A stretch of 64,000 bases of DNA from Streptococcus parasanguinis. Its GTDB lineage: Bacteria; Bacillota; Bacilli; Lactobacillales; Streptococcaceae. The notes below the pieces were generated by a model that did not search any database, had not been told where the DNA came from, and saw only the letters and a program-made list of their open reading frames with translations. A program made the position numbers and the translations under genes. The stretch is taken from NCBI GenBank assembly GCA_018377375.1, contig JAGZZN010000001.1, positions 30,147 through 94,146 on the forward strand, written 5' to 3'. Position 1 is the first letter of the stretch. Every line of letters starts with the position of its first letter. Below, piece by piece: positions 26,885 to 36,447 of this stretch.

Positions 26885-26914
26885 ACACCTAAATCCAAGC
26901 AAGGAGAAATAATC

Positions 26915-28027
26915 ATGTTAATTGGTATTCCAAAAGAAATTAAAAACAACGAAAATCGGGTCGGTTTGACACCTGCAGGCGTACAAAGCTTGGTGAAGAA
27001 AGGACATCAAGTGTTGGTGGAAACAAATGCAGGACTAGGTTCTGGTTTTGCGGATGAAGATTACACGAAGCAAGGGGCAACCATCGTTGCGACTGCTGCA
27101 GAAGCTTGGGCCGCTGAGATGGTGGTCAAAGTCAAAGAACCTCTCGCTGAAGAATATGGCTTCCTTCGCGAAGACCTCTTGCTCTTCACTTACTTGCATA
27201 TGGCTGCTGCACCAGAATTAGCGGACGCTATGGTCTCAGCTAAAACAACTGGGGTGGCCTACGAAACGGTGCGTGACCTTGATGGACAATTGCCTCTCTT
27301 GGTGCCAATGAGTGAGGTTGCTGGACGGATGGCCGTGCAAATCGGTGCTCACTTCCTGACCAAACAAGAAGGTGGATCAGGCGTCCTCCTAGGTGGGGTG
27401 CCAGGTGTTCCCAAAGGGAAAGTTACCATCATCGGAGGTGGGGTCGTTGGAACCCACGCAGCTCGTATCGCTCTTGGACTTGGTGCCCAAGTGACCATCT
27501 TAGATATCAGCGCCAAACGTTTGGCTGTTCTGGAAGATGTCTTTGGTCACCAAATCCAAACCCTTATGTCCAACCCCTTTAATATTGAGGCCAGCGTCCG
27601 TGATGCCGATGTTGTCATCGGAGCTGTCTTGATACCTGGTGCGAAAGCTCCTAAATTAGTGACGGATGATATGGTTAAACAAATGCGTCCCGGTTCTGTC
27701 ATCGTCGATGTGGCCGTTGACCAAGGTGGGGTAATTGAAACAGCAGATCGTGTGACAACACATACGGAGCCAGTTTACGAAAAACATGGTGTACTCCACT
27801 ATGCCGTTGCCAATATTCCAGGGGCTGTCGCTCGCACTTCTACCATCGCCCTTACAAATGTGACCCTTCCTTATGTCGAATCCCTAGCTGACAATGGCTT
27901 CCACAAGGCAATTGCACTCGATGAAGGCTTGCGAGAAGGTGTTACCACTTACCAAGGTCATATCACCAGCCAACCCGTTGCTACTGGTTTAGAGCGCGAC
28001 TTCACACCAATTGATGAATTGGTTTAA
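26915..28027 (+). CDS. ald: Alanine dehydrogenase
   Basis: A 370-residue NAD-dependent enzyme interconverting L-alanine with pyruvate and ammonia. The N-terminus [23 protein letters not shown], the catalytic lysine and histidine regions ([17 protein letters not shown]) and the Rossmann motif [19 protein letters not shown] are intact. The start follows AAGGAG. It is full length (family about 370). It lies in a single-gene unit with a terminator-like hairpin in its leader and a terminator at 28058. Confidence 0.96.
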   Translation: MLIGIPKEIKNNENRVGLTPAGVQSLVKKGHQVLVETNAGLGSGFADEDYTKQGATIVATAAEAWAAEMVVKVKEPLAEEYGFLREDLLLFTYLHMAAAPELADAMVSAKTTGVAYETVRDLDGQLPLLVPMSEVAGRMAVQIGAHFLTKQEGGSGVLLGGVPGVPKGKVTIIGGGVVGTHAARIALGLGAQVTILDISAKRLAVLEDVFGHQIQTLMSNPFNIEASVRDADVVIGAVLIPGAKAPKLVTDDMVKQMRPGSVIVDVAVDQGGVIETADRVTTHTEPVYEKHGVLHYAVANIPGAVARTSTIALTNVTLPYVESLADNGFHKAIALDEGLREGVTTYQGHITSQPVATGLERDFTPIDELV

Positions 28028-28057
28028 ACAATCATGTATTTAAAGAATTATCATCGA

Positions 28058-28080
28058 AAAAAATAAGCAACTTATTTTTT
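28058..28080 (+). terminator. ald terminator
   Basis: AAAAAATAAG-CAA-CTTATTTTTT, a perfect 10-bp A/T-rich stem with the T-run in the 3' arm, 30 bases after the stop. Confidence 0.7.
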
Positions 28081-28148
28081 CATCTGAACTAATTAAAAAA
28101 GTTTTGGAAAAAACAAGTTGTTTTGAGTTTTTTTAATCATTTTCAGAG

Positions 28149-28280
28149 ACTTTCCGCCGTGAGAAAAGTGCCTGAAACATTTGAGTTTCAAGCACTCGGA
28201 ATAATTGAGACCTTAGGCTCAATTATTAGTCATGGAACTTCGAAGAAGTTCGCTGACGTCCGTTCTCACCTAAGGAAAGG
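28149..28280 (+). repeat. Structured 132-bp repeat, copy 2
   Basis: Same architecture as copy 1, but the second hairpin is AATAATTGAG/CTCAATTATT instead of AGTTTTGAG/CTCAAAACT, so both strands of the stem changed together. The first hairpin is GTGCCTGAAAC/GTTTCAAGCAC, with one mismatch. It lies between convergent ald and phoH. Flanking bases 28081-28148 are AT-rich with no other feature. Confidence 0.85.
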
Positions 28281-28306
28281 CTAGAAGATGATTTTATCGT
28301 CAATTT

Positions 28307-28336
28307 AAAGGCAAAGATCCTCTGATCTTTGCCTTT
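28307..28336 (-). terminator. phoH terminator
   Basis: AAAGGCAAAGATC / GATCTTTGCCTTT, a perfect 13-bp stem with a 4-base loop, ending at the phoH stop codon. It has T-runs on both strands. Confidence 0.88.
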
Positions 28337-28337
28337 T

Positions 28338-29336
28338 TTATTCTGCTTCTTCTTCCACATCCGGTTTTTCTTTGAGCACTGGATTTGGGACGGGCTCGTA
28401 GGCCCGGATAATCTCTGCTACTACTGGATGTCGAACGACATCCTTAGCAGAGAAATGCACAAAGTCAATTTGAGAAATGTTCTTCAATTTCTCCTGAGCA
28501 TCAATCAATCCAGATTTCACATTACGTGGAAGGTCGATCTGGCTGGTATCCCCATTGACAATCATCTTGGAATTAAAACCAAGACGGGTCAAAAACATCT
28601 TCATCTGCATGATGGTGGTATTCTGCGCTTCATCGAGAATGACAAAGGCATCGTCCAAGGTCCGCCCCCGCATATAAGCCAAAGGCGCAATCTCGATAAT
28701 CTCCCGCTCCATCATCCGAGTGGTTTGGTCTTTCCCTAAAATCTGGTAAAGAGCATCATAGACCGGACGTAGATAAGGGTCTACTTTTTCTTTAAGATCC
28801 CCTGGTAGGAAACCAAGGCTCTCTCCAGCTTCTACAGCAGGACGCGTCAAAATGATCCGCTTGACCTGACCACGCTTGAGGGCGGTCACGGCCAAGGTCA
28901 CTGCTAGGAAGGTTTTCCCAGTCCCCGCTGGTCCAATCCCAAAAGTGACATCATGGTTCTTGACACTATCGACATAGATCTTTTGACCAAGCGTTTTAAC
29001 TCGAATGGGCTTGCCGTAACTATCCTTGATAATCTCTTCTTCATAGAGAGCGATGAACTTATCCAATTCCCCATTTCTCACCATGGTAATGGCGGTCACC
29101 ACATCCGGCGTTCCAATGGTCATGCCACGGTTAACGAGGACCAAAAGAGCCTGGATGACTTGACGAACCTGCTCGCAGCTTTCTTCTTCCCCAATGATTT
29201 GGACGATTTCTGTTCGGGCATGAATAGTCACCCCAAATTCTTGCTCCATCAAACGGAGATGGCGTTCGTTAGATCCAAACAAATGAAAGAGATCGTCTGG
29301 ATGCGTTAATGTAATTTCAACTGAATGTTCTTGCAA
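28338..29336 (-). CDS. phoH: PhoH-family ATPase
   Basis: A 332-residue PhoH-like protein, a predicted RNA-linked P-loop ATPase that often sits near ybeY or other RNA metabolism genes. An N-terminal KH-like region is followed by Walker A GIGPAGTGKTF and Walker B VILDEAQNTT. The start is TTG at 29336, supported by GAGAGG eight bases upstream and by the family N-terminus EHSVEITLTHPDD. An acidic tail (KPDVEEEAE) ends the protein. Confidence 0.92.
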   Translation of the reverse strand: MQEHSVEITLTHPDDLFHLFGSNERHLRLMEQEFGVTIHARTEIVQIIGEEESCEQVRQVIQALLVLVNRGMTIGTPDVVTAITMVRNGELDKFIALYEEEIIKDSYGKPIRVKTLGQKIYVDSVKNHDVTFGIGPAGTGKTFLAVTLAVTALKRGQVKRIILTRPAVEAGESLGFLPGDLKEKVDPYLRPVYDALYQILGKDQTTRMMEREIIEIAPLAYMRGRTLDDAFVILDEAQNTTIMQMKMFLTRLGFNSKMIVNGDTSQIDLPRNVKSGLIDAQEKLKNISQIDFVHFSAKDVVRHPVVAEIIRAYEPVPNPVLKEKPDVEEEAE

Positions 29337-29415
29337 ATAAAGAACCTCTCTACCTGTGTTTTTCTATTATTATAACAAAGAGGCCGAGAAAAAACCATCC
29401 TCGACCTATCCTTCT

Positions 29416-29631
29416 CTAGTGGGCTTGGTATTCTTCCCAAATCGCATCAAAATCGCCAAGATTAAAGGAAAAGCTCGCATGCTCTTCTAGATAGCGACTG
29501 ACCTTGTCGAAGTCATCTGTATGCTTGGGAAAAGCAGACTCGTGAAATGCAAGATCTGCTAGAATGGCTTTAGGAGCATTGCTTTTAGGATTGCGCTCCG
29601 TCATCAACCAAGTATAAAATGATTTTCGCAT
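29416..29631 (-). CDS. YozE-family (UPF0346) small protein
   Basis: A 71-residue protein of the YozE/UPF0346 family ([17 protein letters not shown] ... [21 protein letters not shown]). These are small helical cytosolic proteins of unknown function conserved in Bacilli. It follows cvfB by 10 bases and should share its transcript. Confidence 0.88.
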   Translation of the reverse strand: MRKSFYTWLMTERNPKSNAPKAILADLAFHESAFPKHTDDFDKVSRYLEEHASFSFNLGDFDAIWEEYQAH

Positions 29632-29641
29632 AAGCCTCCTC

Positions 29642-30496
29642 TTAGATCAACTCTGTTCCAAACTGGTCTTGCTTGATTTTTTTGGCCTTCATCAAACCAC
29701 CCAAGGCCTTTTTGAACTGGCCTTTTGAAATCCCAAAAGTCGCCTTGACCTCTTCTGGAGAGGACTTATCATTCAAGGTCATAAAGCCTCCATTGGCTTC
29801 CAAATAGGTCAAAATCATTTGTGCATCGTTTTCCAACATCTCAAAGGAGCGTGGCTTCAAAGATAAGTTCAAGGTCCGATCCACTTCACGAAAACCAATA
29901 ACGCGAGCATTTACGACCTCTCCCAAACGAGGTTCTGCATAGCGCTCACTTGGGTGGATAAAGCCCAGCATATTGTTCTCTGGAAGGTAAACAAAGGTTC
30001 CAGACAATTTCAAGCGGTAGACAATGGCTGGCCAGTTTTGGTTTTGCATATTGTTGTAAGCAGGACGAGCCAAACGCTGGAAATCTTCCTGGTAGGCTAA
30101 GATCCCCCAAATCCGATCTTTCTTATCGACTTCTAAACGAATATACAGACGATCGCCCTTTTTAGGCCATAGATCTTTGATCTCCGGTAGGATATCTAGT
30201 GAGACAACAATCTGCTTATCTGGAAGCCCTGTATCCACGAAGACTCCCAAATCCTTGCGCACTTCCGTGACCGTTCCCCAGCCAAAGCTTTCTTGAGTTG
30301 CAGTGACTTCAAGTGTCGTGAGTCGTAGTTTTTGCTTCATATCTGTATAGGCAAAGCCCTTGACACTTTCTCCGACTTGGTGTGGGCCTTCTGCTTTATC
30401 AAGCGCGTATGTCTGGCCATCTTTTTGAACAAAATAGAAGTGATCATTTTCATCAATGACCATTCCCATGATGTAGCTTGCTAGATTCGTATTCAT
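29642..30496 (-). CDS. cvfB: CvfB-type S1 RNA-binding protein
   Basis: A 284-residue protein with tandem S1-like domains and a C-terminal winged helix ([30 protein letters not shown]). S1 strands are visible at [20 protein letters not shown] and in the segment [28 protein letters not shown]. Homologues bind RNA and influence virulence gene expression in staphylococci and streptococci. It sits downstream of frr, as in relatives. Confidence 0.9.
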   Translation of the reverse strand: MNTNLASYIMGMVIDENDHFYFVQKDGQTYALDKAEGPHQVGESVKGFAYTDMKQKLRLTTLEVTATQESFGWGTVTEVRKDLGVFVDTGLPDKQIVVSLDILPEIKDLWPKKGDRLYIRLEVDKKDRIWGILAYQEDFQRLARPAYNNMQNQNWPAIVYRLKLSGTFVYLPENNMLGFIHPSERYAEPRLGEVVNARVIGFREVDRTLNLSLKPRSFEMLENDAQMILTYLEANGGFMTLNDKSSPEEVKATFGISKGQFKKALGGLMKAKKIKQDQFGTELI

Positions 30497-30595
30497 GTTT
30501 CCTTCTTTCCTCTTGCCTCTTCACAAGAATAATGGAAATAAAACCCAGCCAGCAGTGCCAACTGAGTCTTTCTTTCCTGTAATGGTTGGGATAGA

Positions 30596-31153
30596 TTAAA
30601 CTTCCATCAATTCTTTTTCTTTGTGAGCTGTCATTTCATCTACATGCTTAACAGCGTCATCCGTAACTTTTTGAATCTCTTTTTCAAGACCTTTCAATTC
30701 ATCTTCTGTGATTTCTTTTGCTTTTTCTTGTTTCTTCGCTTCATCCATAGCATCACGACGGATGTTACGGATCGCTACTTTAGCATTTTCACCCACTTTT
30801 TTCACTTCTTTTGCCAAGTCACGACGAGTTTCTTCTGTCAAAGCTGGGATAACCAAGCGGATAACAGATCCATCGTTGGCTGGAGTGATACCAAGGTCAG
30901 AAGCATTGATGCTGTGCTCGATGTCTTTCAAAGATGATTTATCAAATGGTGTGATCAACAAGACACGCGCTTCTGGAATAGTGATAGATGCCAATTGGTT
31001 CAATGGTGTCTCTACTCCGTAGTATTCTACGAAAATACGATCCAAAAGACTTGCATTTGCACGTCCAGCACGGATGCTACCAAATTCACGTCCCAAACTT
31101 TGGTGAGACTGGGTCATTCTTTCTTTTGCTTTTTCTACGATTGGGTTTGCCAT
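30596..31153 (-). CDS. frr: Ribosome recycling factor
   Basis: A 185-residue two-domain RRF that splits post-termination ribosomes with EF-G. The helical arms are clear ([54 protein letters not shown]). It is directly downstream of pyrH, the universal bacterial order. Confidence 0.98.
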   Translation of the reverse strand: MANPIVEKAKERMTQSHQSLGREFGSIRAGRANASLLDRIFVEYYGVETPLNQLASITIPEARVLLITPFDKSSLKDIEHSINASDLGITPANDGSVIRLVIPALTEETRRDLAKEVKKVGENAKVAIRNIRRDAMDEAKKQEKAKEITEDELKGLEKEIQKVTDDAVKHVDEMTAHKEKELMEV

Positions 31154-31172
31154 AATCTTCCTCTATTTTCTA

Positions 31173-31904
31173 TTATTTTTCTACGTTATTCGATACGGTT
31201 GTACCAATATTTTCACCAAAGACAACGCGTTTGATATTGCCTGGTTCATTCATATTAAAGACAACCAAGTCAATGTCGTTGTCCATGGAGAGAGTAGAGG
31301 CTGTTGAGTCCATGATGCGAAGACCTTTATTGATCACATCGCGGTGAGTCAATTCCTCAAATTTCACAGCTGAAGCATCTTTTTTCGGATCAGCATTGTA
31401 AACACCATCCACCCCATTTTTGGCCATGAGGATGGCATCTGCTTCAATCTCAGCTGCACGAAGGGCTGCAGTCGTATCTGTTGAGAAGTATGGAGAACCG
31501 ATCCCTGCACCAAAGATCACGATCCGATCTTTTTCAAGGTGACGAAGGGCACGACCACGGATATAAGGTTCTGCAACTTGTTGCATGGCAATCGCTGTTT
31601 GAACACGGGTATCCACGCCAACTTGTTGAAGCGAATCAGCCATCACAAGGGCGTTCATGACAGTACCGAGCATGCCTGTGTAGTCTGCTTGGACACGATC
31701 CATCCCCGCTTCAGCAGCAGGTTCTCCACGCCAAAGGTTTCCACCACCGATAACCAAGGCAATTTCAATTCCAAGTTCGTGAACTTCCTTGATTTCTTGG
31801 GCCATTTTTTGGACAGTTTTGATATCGATTCCGACACCACGTTCGCCAGCAAGGGCTTCACCAGATAGCTTGATTAAGATACGTTTATACTTAGGTTCTA
31901 CCAT
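31173..31904 (-). CDS. pyrH: UMP kinase
   Basis: A 243-residue amino-acid-kinase-fold enzyme converting UMP to [11 protein letters not shown] and the glycine-rich [10 protein letters not shown] are present at the N-terminus, and the UMP site lies around [17 protein letters not shown]. The start follows AAAGGAG. The promoter upstream shows an extended -10 (TGGTAAAAT). It heads the pyrH-frr unit. Confidence 0.97.
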   Translation of the reverse strand: MVEPKYKRILIKLSGEALAGERGVGIDIKTVQKMAQEIKEVHELGIEIALVIGGGNLWRGEPAAEAGMDRVQADYTGMLGTVMNALVMADSLQQVGVDTRVQTAIAMQQVAEPYIRGRALRHLEKDRIVIFGAGIGSPYFSTDTTAALRAAEIEADAILMAKNGVDGVYNADPKKDASAVKFEELTHRDVINKGLRIMDSTASTLSMDNDIDLVVFNMNEPGNIKRVVFGENIGTTVSNNVEK

Positions 31905-32032
31905 TTTCTATCTCCTTTTTTGATCTGTATTATTTTACCATAAATTACGTTTTTTATATAGTCATATCCATCAAAATTTTCTTTTTTCCATCCGATTGGT
32001 TTTACCAACTGTAGCAAATAAAAATGGCGTAC

Positions 32033-32059
32033 AAAAAAAGCTACCCAAAGGCAGCTTTT
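32033..32059 (-). terminator. rplK-rplA operon terminator
   Basis: Minus-strand AAAAGCTGCC-TTTG-GGTAGCTTTT with a long T-run, just after the rplA stop. Confidence 0.88.
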
Positions 32060-32067
32060 CATTTCAA

Positions 32068-32757
32068 TTAAAGTGAGTTAACGTCCACTTTGATACCAGG
32101 ACCTTGAGTTGTAGTCAAAGTCAAGCTAGTTACGTAAGTACCTTTAGCTGTAGCTGGTTTTGCTTTTTGGATTGTGTCGTTGAAAGCTTTAAAGTTTTCA
32201 ACCAATTTAGTATCATCGAATGAAACTTTACCGATGATCGCTTGAACGATACCTGCTTTATCAGCACGGTAAGTGATTTTACCACCTTTAGACTCTTCAA
32301 CTGCTTTCGCAACATCCATTGTTACTGTACCAGTTTTAGGGTTTGGCATCAAGTTACGAGGTCCAAGGACACGTCCAAGACGTCCAACAAGAGCCATCAT
32401 GTCAGGTGTAGCGATAACTACGTCGAAGTCCAACCAACCATCGTTGATTTTCGCAACAAGGTCATCTTCACCTACGAAGTCTGCACCAGCAGCTTTTGCT
32501 TCTTCAGCTTTTGCACCACGTGCAAATACAAGAACGCGAGCTGTTTTACCAGTTCCGTTTGGCAATACCATTGCACCACGGATTTGTTGGTCAGCTTTTT
32601 TCACGTCGATGTTCAAGTTGTAAGCAACTTCTACAGTTGCGTCAAATTTTGCAAAGTTAGTTTCTTTTGCAAGAGCTACAGCTTCTTCTACGCTGTAGAC
32701 TTTTGTGCTGTCGATTTTTTCAAGAGCAGCACGAAGTTGTTTGCTTTTTTTAGCCAT
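32068..32757 (-). CDS. rplA: 50S ribosomal protein L1
   Basis: A 229-residue L1, the protein of the mobile L1 stalk at the E site. It carries the family signature [28 protein letters not shown]1 commonly represses its own operon by binding the mRNA leader. It is second in the rplK-rplA operon. Confidence 0.98.
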   Translation of the reverse strand: MAKKSKQLRAALEKIDSTKVYSVEEAVALAKETNFAKFDATVEVAYNLNIDVKKADQQIRGAMVLPNGTGKTARVLVFARGAKAEEAKAAGADFVGEDDLVAKINDGWLDFDVVIATPDMMALVGRLGRVLGPRNLMPNPKTGTVTMDVAKAVEESKGGKITYRADKAGIVQAIIGKVSFDDTKLVENFKAFNDTIQKAKPATAKGTYVTSLTLTTTQGPGIKVDVNSL

Positions 32758-32854
32758 TTTATCTTTCTCCTTGTAATGTGGTCATATCGATTTTCATCTC
32801 CCACGTCACTCGTCATTTGATCAAGTGTATTGCGGGCAAATAGGATTGTTACAA

Positions 32855-33280
32855 TTAGTCAGTAACAGTGAATCCCATAGAACGAGCAGTACCTTCGATC
32901 ATACGCATTGCAGACTCAATGTTTGCAGCGTTCAAATCTGGCATCTTAGTTTCAGCGATTTGTTGTACTTGTGCACGAGTTACAGTTGCAACTTTCGTTT
33001 TGTTCGGTGTACCTGAACCTTTTTCAACACCTGCAGCTTTTTTCAAAAGAACAGCAGCTGGTGGTGTTTTTGTAACGAAATCGAATGATTTGTCTTCATA
33101 AACAGTGATTACAACTGGGATGATCATACCAGCTTGATCAGCTGTACGAGCGTTAAACTCTTTAGTGAATCCCATGATGTTGATACCTGCTTGACCAAGC
33201 GCTGGACCAACCGGTGGAGCTGGAGTAGCTTTACCAGCAGGGATTTGCAATTTTACAAGTTTTTCGACTTTTTTAGCCAT
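32855..33280 (-). CDS. rplK: 50S ribosomal protein L11
   Basis: A 141-residue L11 of the GTPase-associated centre. The proline-rich N-terminus ([34 protein letters not shown]) and the C-terminal rRNA-binding domain are intact. It starts after AAAGGAGG and leads the operon. Confidence 0.98.
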   Translation of the reverse strand: MAKKVEKLVKLQIPAGKATPAPPVGPALGQAGINIMGFTKEFNARTADQAGMIIPVVITVYEDKSFDFVTKTPPAAVLLKKAAGVEKGSGTPNKTKVATVTRAQVQQIAETKMPDLNAANIESAMRMIEGTARSMGFTVTD

Positions 33281-33295
33281 TTCTTAAATCCTCCT

Positions 33296-33387
33296 TTGTG
33301 GTTTTGGCGGTAATTACAGATTTTTACCTCCCACAAGTATGCTTTGTGCATACCTCTCTATTATACACGATTTCTCTTTTTTTGCAA
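33296..33387 (-). promoter_or_regulatory. rplK promoter and structured leader
   Basis: Minus-strand TTGCAA (33387-33382), 16-bp spacer, TATAAT (33365-33360). The leader folds as GTATGC/GCATAC (33353-33337), then a stem TTGTGG/CCACAA (33336-33331 with 33301-33296) that encloses GGAGGTAA/TTACCGCC and ends beside the Shine-Dalgarno. It is a reasonable candidate for the L1 autoregulatory site, but the match to known L1 leaders was not computed. Confidence 0.65.
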
Positions 33388-33440
33388 GAAAAAATTAAAA
33401 TATAGTAAACTTTTTTTTCGTTTTATGATAGAATGAAGCT

Positions 33441-33785
33441 ATGTTAATCAAAGTTGCTTCTGTATTATTTATTTTTTTAACGCTGATTCTGAGTGGCATC
33501 ATTGTTCACCTCTTTAAGCTTCAAAAAAGAGGATGGCGATCGACCGATATTGCCTTTCCTTTATTTGCCCTAGAGTACTACCTGATCTCAGACAGCGTCT
33601 TTTATCACAGCCTCTTACCGCTGCTAGCTTTAAGCCTTTCGCTTTTAGCTTTGGGGCTAACGATTTATTTCTTAAAAAAGAAAAAGTGTTTTTATTACCC
33701 TAGATTTATCAAATACTTCTGGCGTGCTGGATTTCTAGTCACCTTCTTACTCTATCTGATCTTAACAGCTAGTTTGTTTATTTAA
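33441..33785 (+). CDS. Small membrane protein, DUF3397-like
   Basis: A 114-residue integral membrane protein with four predicted helices (IKVASVLFIFLTLILSGIIVHLF; IAFPLFALEYYLI; LPLLALSLSLLALGLTIYFL; FLVTFLLYLILTASLFI) and a short basic loop (KKKKCFYYPRFIKYF). It resembles the DUF3397 family of Bacilli; the function is unknown. It is divergent from rplK and transcribed alone. Confidence 0.7.
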   Translation: MLIKVASVLFIFLTLILSGIIVHLFKLQKRGWRSTDIAFPLFALEYYLISDSVFYHSLLPLLALSLSLLALGLTIYFLKKKKCFYYPRFIKYFWRAGFLVTFLLYLILTASLFI

Positions 33786-33790
33786 TACTG

Positions 33791-33834
33791 AAAAAGATAC
33801 CATCTTGCTTCATTTCGAGGTGGTATCTTTTTTT
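33791..33834 (+). terminator. Terminator after the small membrane protein gene
   Basis: AAAAAGATACCA ... TGGTATCTTTTT with a 16-base interior loop and extra T residues. It may also serve the convergent ABC gene. Confidence 0.8.
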
Positions 33835-33879
33835 GACCAACTACGACGATTTGAATGAACTAGGAAGTCTTTACCATTG

Positions 33880-35466
33880 TTAATGATTCATTTTTACAAT
33901 TTTATGATCGACAATCTGATAAATAGAATCGTAATCTTCTTTCTGGTATTTATGAGCTATTTCTATCAAGGTACACTTTTGTTGAGACAATATTTTTCGA
34001 ATCTCTCTTGCATTTGTTTCATCCAATGCTGCTGTCACCTCATCGGCTAATAAAATGGGTTTTGGTCGGAGAATACACCGTGCAATTTCTAATTTCATCA
34101 TTTGTCCTCCAGATAAATTCTGTGGATCTATTTGATACTCTAAATCACCAGCTAATTCGTCCCAAAGATGAACAGATTCTAAAGCTTTTTGAAGTTGGTC
34201 GTCTGAAAACTCCTGAAATAGAGTCAAATTTTCTTTTACAGTCCCTTTAAATAGATAAGGTTTTTGATGAATGAGATTGACCCTGTCGTAAGAAGGATAA
34301 CAAGATTTTCCTTTTCTATCTATCAATTCAATACTTCCACTATATTTCTTATCTTCTCCACATAATAAGTGAAACAGGGAAGTTTTACCACTGCCACTGG
34401 CACCCGTGAGAAGTACTTTCTGACAAGCAGCAATTGTTAGGTTTGTATTTCTAAAGATCAAATGATCTCCAAATGTCTTCGTTAAATCATCGATCTGAAT
34501 ACTGAGCTTTTCTGTCAAAGGTTCTAAAATGGTTGTCGTCTCATTCACTTCAGGCATTTTCAAAATCGACACAACTTTCTTTTTGACAACCGTTGATCCT
34601 TGCAAATTAGATGTCATTTCTAATAATTGTTGCAAAGGGGAGATTAAATTCATAGAAGCCGTCATCATGGCGATGAGTGTTGTCAGAGACAGGGCCGTAG
34701 AAGGAAGAAGCAATAAACCCGTTAACAAGGGGGCAATCAGTCCTATTCCTTTTAAGGGACCTGTCCAAAACATGACTAAATTGTGAGTCGTATAGTAGGT
34801 ATATTGTTGATGCTCCGTTTCACTAATTTCTTTCAGAACATGTTGAGAAAATTCAGTTCCCGCTTGATTGCTTTGGATGGTTTGAATTCCTTTGCTGAAA
34901 TCGGTGATACTTGATAAACTTTTCTTTCTTGCCTTACTTAGCTCTTCCCCACGATTTTGTAGGAGTTTGTTAAATACAAACTGAGGAATGATCATCAAGA
35001 AACCACCTATTGTAAAGAGACAACCAATAAAAAAGTTCTGCATGATGAGATAGACTATAGATGCTAGAATGGATAAGCCAAATACTGGATAAATGAGCAT
35101 AGGAGTCAAAAATTCTTGCCAAAACATCGGAATATCCTGTGTTAAAAATGAGTTTAACTCTGCCTCTGTATACTCTAATTTTTTTTGATGAAAGTAGGTT
35201 AACGTTCTCTCCGAGATCAATATATTAAATTCTTTGATGATCGATCGAACTAGAAGATTATCGATATACATACATGCATAGATCAATACAAATAGAGCAA
35301 TTCCTCCTATACCAAAGACGAGTAAAGCTCCTTTATCTCGTGGGTTGATCTCGCCTGCAAACTGAATAATAAGCGATAACAAAAGCCCTTGAAGTGAGTA
35401 CAAAACAGCAAATAGAACATACAACATCAATTTCCATTTAGATAAACTTTTTAGAATGACTTGCAT
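33880..35466 (-). CDS. ABC exporter half-transporter, divergent from an Rgg regulator
   Basis: A 528-residue fused membrane/ATPase ABC protein. Six helices occupy roughly residues 12-285. The ATPase has Walker A GASGSGKTS, signature LSGGQMMKLEIAR and Walker B ILLADEVTAALD. It lacks the N-terminal C39 peptidase domain of bacteriocin exporters. It could act as a homodimer. Its AT-rich composition and pairing with an Rgg-type regulator 83 bases away suggest an acquired, peptide- or metabolite-regulated export module. The substrate is unknown. Ribosome binding site AAAGGAG. Confidence 0.85.
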   Translation of the reverse strand: MQVILKSLSKWKLMLYVLFAVLYSLQGLLLSLIIQFAGEINPRDKGALLVFGIGGIALFVLIYACMYIDNLLVRSIIKEFNILISERTLTYFHQKKLEYTEAELNSFLTQDIPMFWQEFLTPMLIYPVFGLSILASIVYLIMQNFFIGCLFTIGGFLMIIPQFVFNKLLQNRGEELSKARKKSLSSITDFSKGIQTIQSNQAGTEFSQHVLKEISETEHQQYTYYTTHNLVMFWTGPLKGIGLIAPLLTGLLLLPSTALSLTTLIAMMTASMNLISPLQQLLEMTSNLQGSTVVKKKVVSILKMPEVNETTTILEPLTEKLSIQIDDLTKTFGDHLIFRNTNLTIAACQKVLLTGASGSGKTSLFHLLCGEDKKYSGSIELIDRKGKSCYPSYDRVNLIHQKPYLFKGTVKENLTLFQEFSDDQLQKALESVHLWDELAGDLEYQIDPQNLSGGQMMKLEIARCILRPKPILLADEVTAALDETNAREIRKILSQQKCTLIEIAHKYQKEDYDSIYQIVDHKIVKMNH

Positions 35467-35496
35467 CTTATTTTTCTCCTTTCCCTTTTTATAGAT

Positions 35497-35525
35497 ATAG
35501 TATATAATATAAAAAAATAGTATAT
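35497..35525. promoter_or_regulatory. Direct repeats in the divergent ABC/Rgg promoter region
   Basis: ATAGTATAT occurs at 35497-35505 and again at 35517-35525, 20 bp apart start to start (about two helical turns), in an 83-bp divergent promoter region. It is a candidate binding site for the adjacent Rgg-type protein. Confidence 0.45.
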
Positions 35526-35549
35526 GAAAAATTACGGAAATCCGAACAA

Positions 35550-36398
35550 ATGGACATTAGAGAAAAATTTAAATTAATTCGAAAACAAAGAAAAATCTCC
35601 TTAAGAGAACTTGGGAATATCGCTGGTTCTGCTTCGAGTATTTCTGATTTTGAAAATGGGAAAACCAATCTATCCAATGATATATTGCTTCAATTATTGG
35701 GGTACATGATTGTGGAGATTAATGAGATCTTTGATTGGAGTGATTTCCATAGTGCTGAGTTTTTAACCTTGAAAAAACGAATGGATGAGGCAATGGAAAA
35801 CTCGGATTGGCCATCACTTCTTCAAATAAAAAATGATTTGCAAGAATTAGCGATCTCAAAGCATCAATACATTTACCACATCCTCTCCCTCGTTTTAGAG
35901 ATTATCATTGCAGAAAAACAGCACAAAACCGTTTCACAGCAGGCAATAAATGAACTGACGGATTACTTTTTTTCATTAGATTATTGGACCAATCTTGATA
36001 TTGGGTTAATGGGAAGTGTGGTCTCCTATTTCACAACTGAGGCTATTGTTCTCTTTACGGATACAATTTTGGAAAATACACCGGACAAACTTAAGAACAA
36101 TCTAGATCGAATCAAAATCGATACGATTTTAAATTTAGTATCTGTCTTAATCAGTAGAAAAGAAAAAAGTGCTAGCAAACAACTGCTAACACTTCTATTC
36201 GAAAAACATTTCCCTAACTATTTTGCATTTCAAAAATTATACTTACTAGAATTAAAGGCCATCTATCAAAGTATTTGGGAAGATCCAAAGCAAGGGAGAT
36301 CTCTCCATAATGATGTGATCCATTCGGTTTCATTGTTACTTTCAAAAGCTGAAGCACAAGAGTGGGATGCCTATTTTCTAGAACTAACTGAACCGTAA
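35550..36398 (+). CDS. Rgg/MutR-family transcriptional regulator
   Basis: A 282-residue protein with an N-terminal XRE helix-turn-helix (FKLIRKQRKISLRELGNIAGSASSISDFENGKTNLS, residues 7-42) and a helical C-terminal domain of the Rgg/MutR/GadR size. Rgg proteins often sense short hydrophobic pheromones. I found no convincing SHP-type gene in the short divergent region to the ABC exporter, its probable target. The first contact residues of the helix-turn-helix look intact. Confidence 0.82.
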   Translation: MDIREKFKLIRKQRKISLRELGNIAGSASSISDFENGKTNLSNDILLQLLGYMIVEINEIFDWSDFHSAEFLTLKKRMDEAMENSDWPSLLQIKNDLQELAISKHQYIYHILSLVLEIIIAEKQHKTVSQQAINELTDYFFSLDYWTNLDIGLMGSVVSYFTTEAIVLFTDTILENTPDKLKNNLDRIKIDTILNLVSVLISRKEKSASKQLLTLLFEKHFPNYFAFQKLYLLELKAIYQSIWEDPKQGRSLHNDVIHSVSLLLSKAEAQEWDAYFLELTEP

Positions 36399-36447
36399 AA
36401 ATATCGTCTTCCAATCGAAACTATTTTATCTGTTTTGCTATTTTCTT

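Noticed and set aside
32242..33101. Long plus-strand frames opposite rplA and rplK.
   Set aside because: They are antisense to highly conserved ribosomal genes, with no ribosome binding sites and low-complexity Cys/Ser/Phe composition.
33880..35466. The ABC protein considered as a bacteriocin processing exporter.
   Set aside because: There is no N-terminal C39 peptidase domain and no nearby double-glycine peptide gene.
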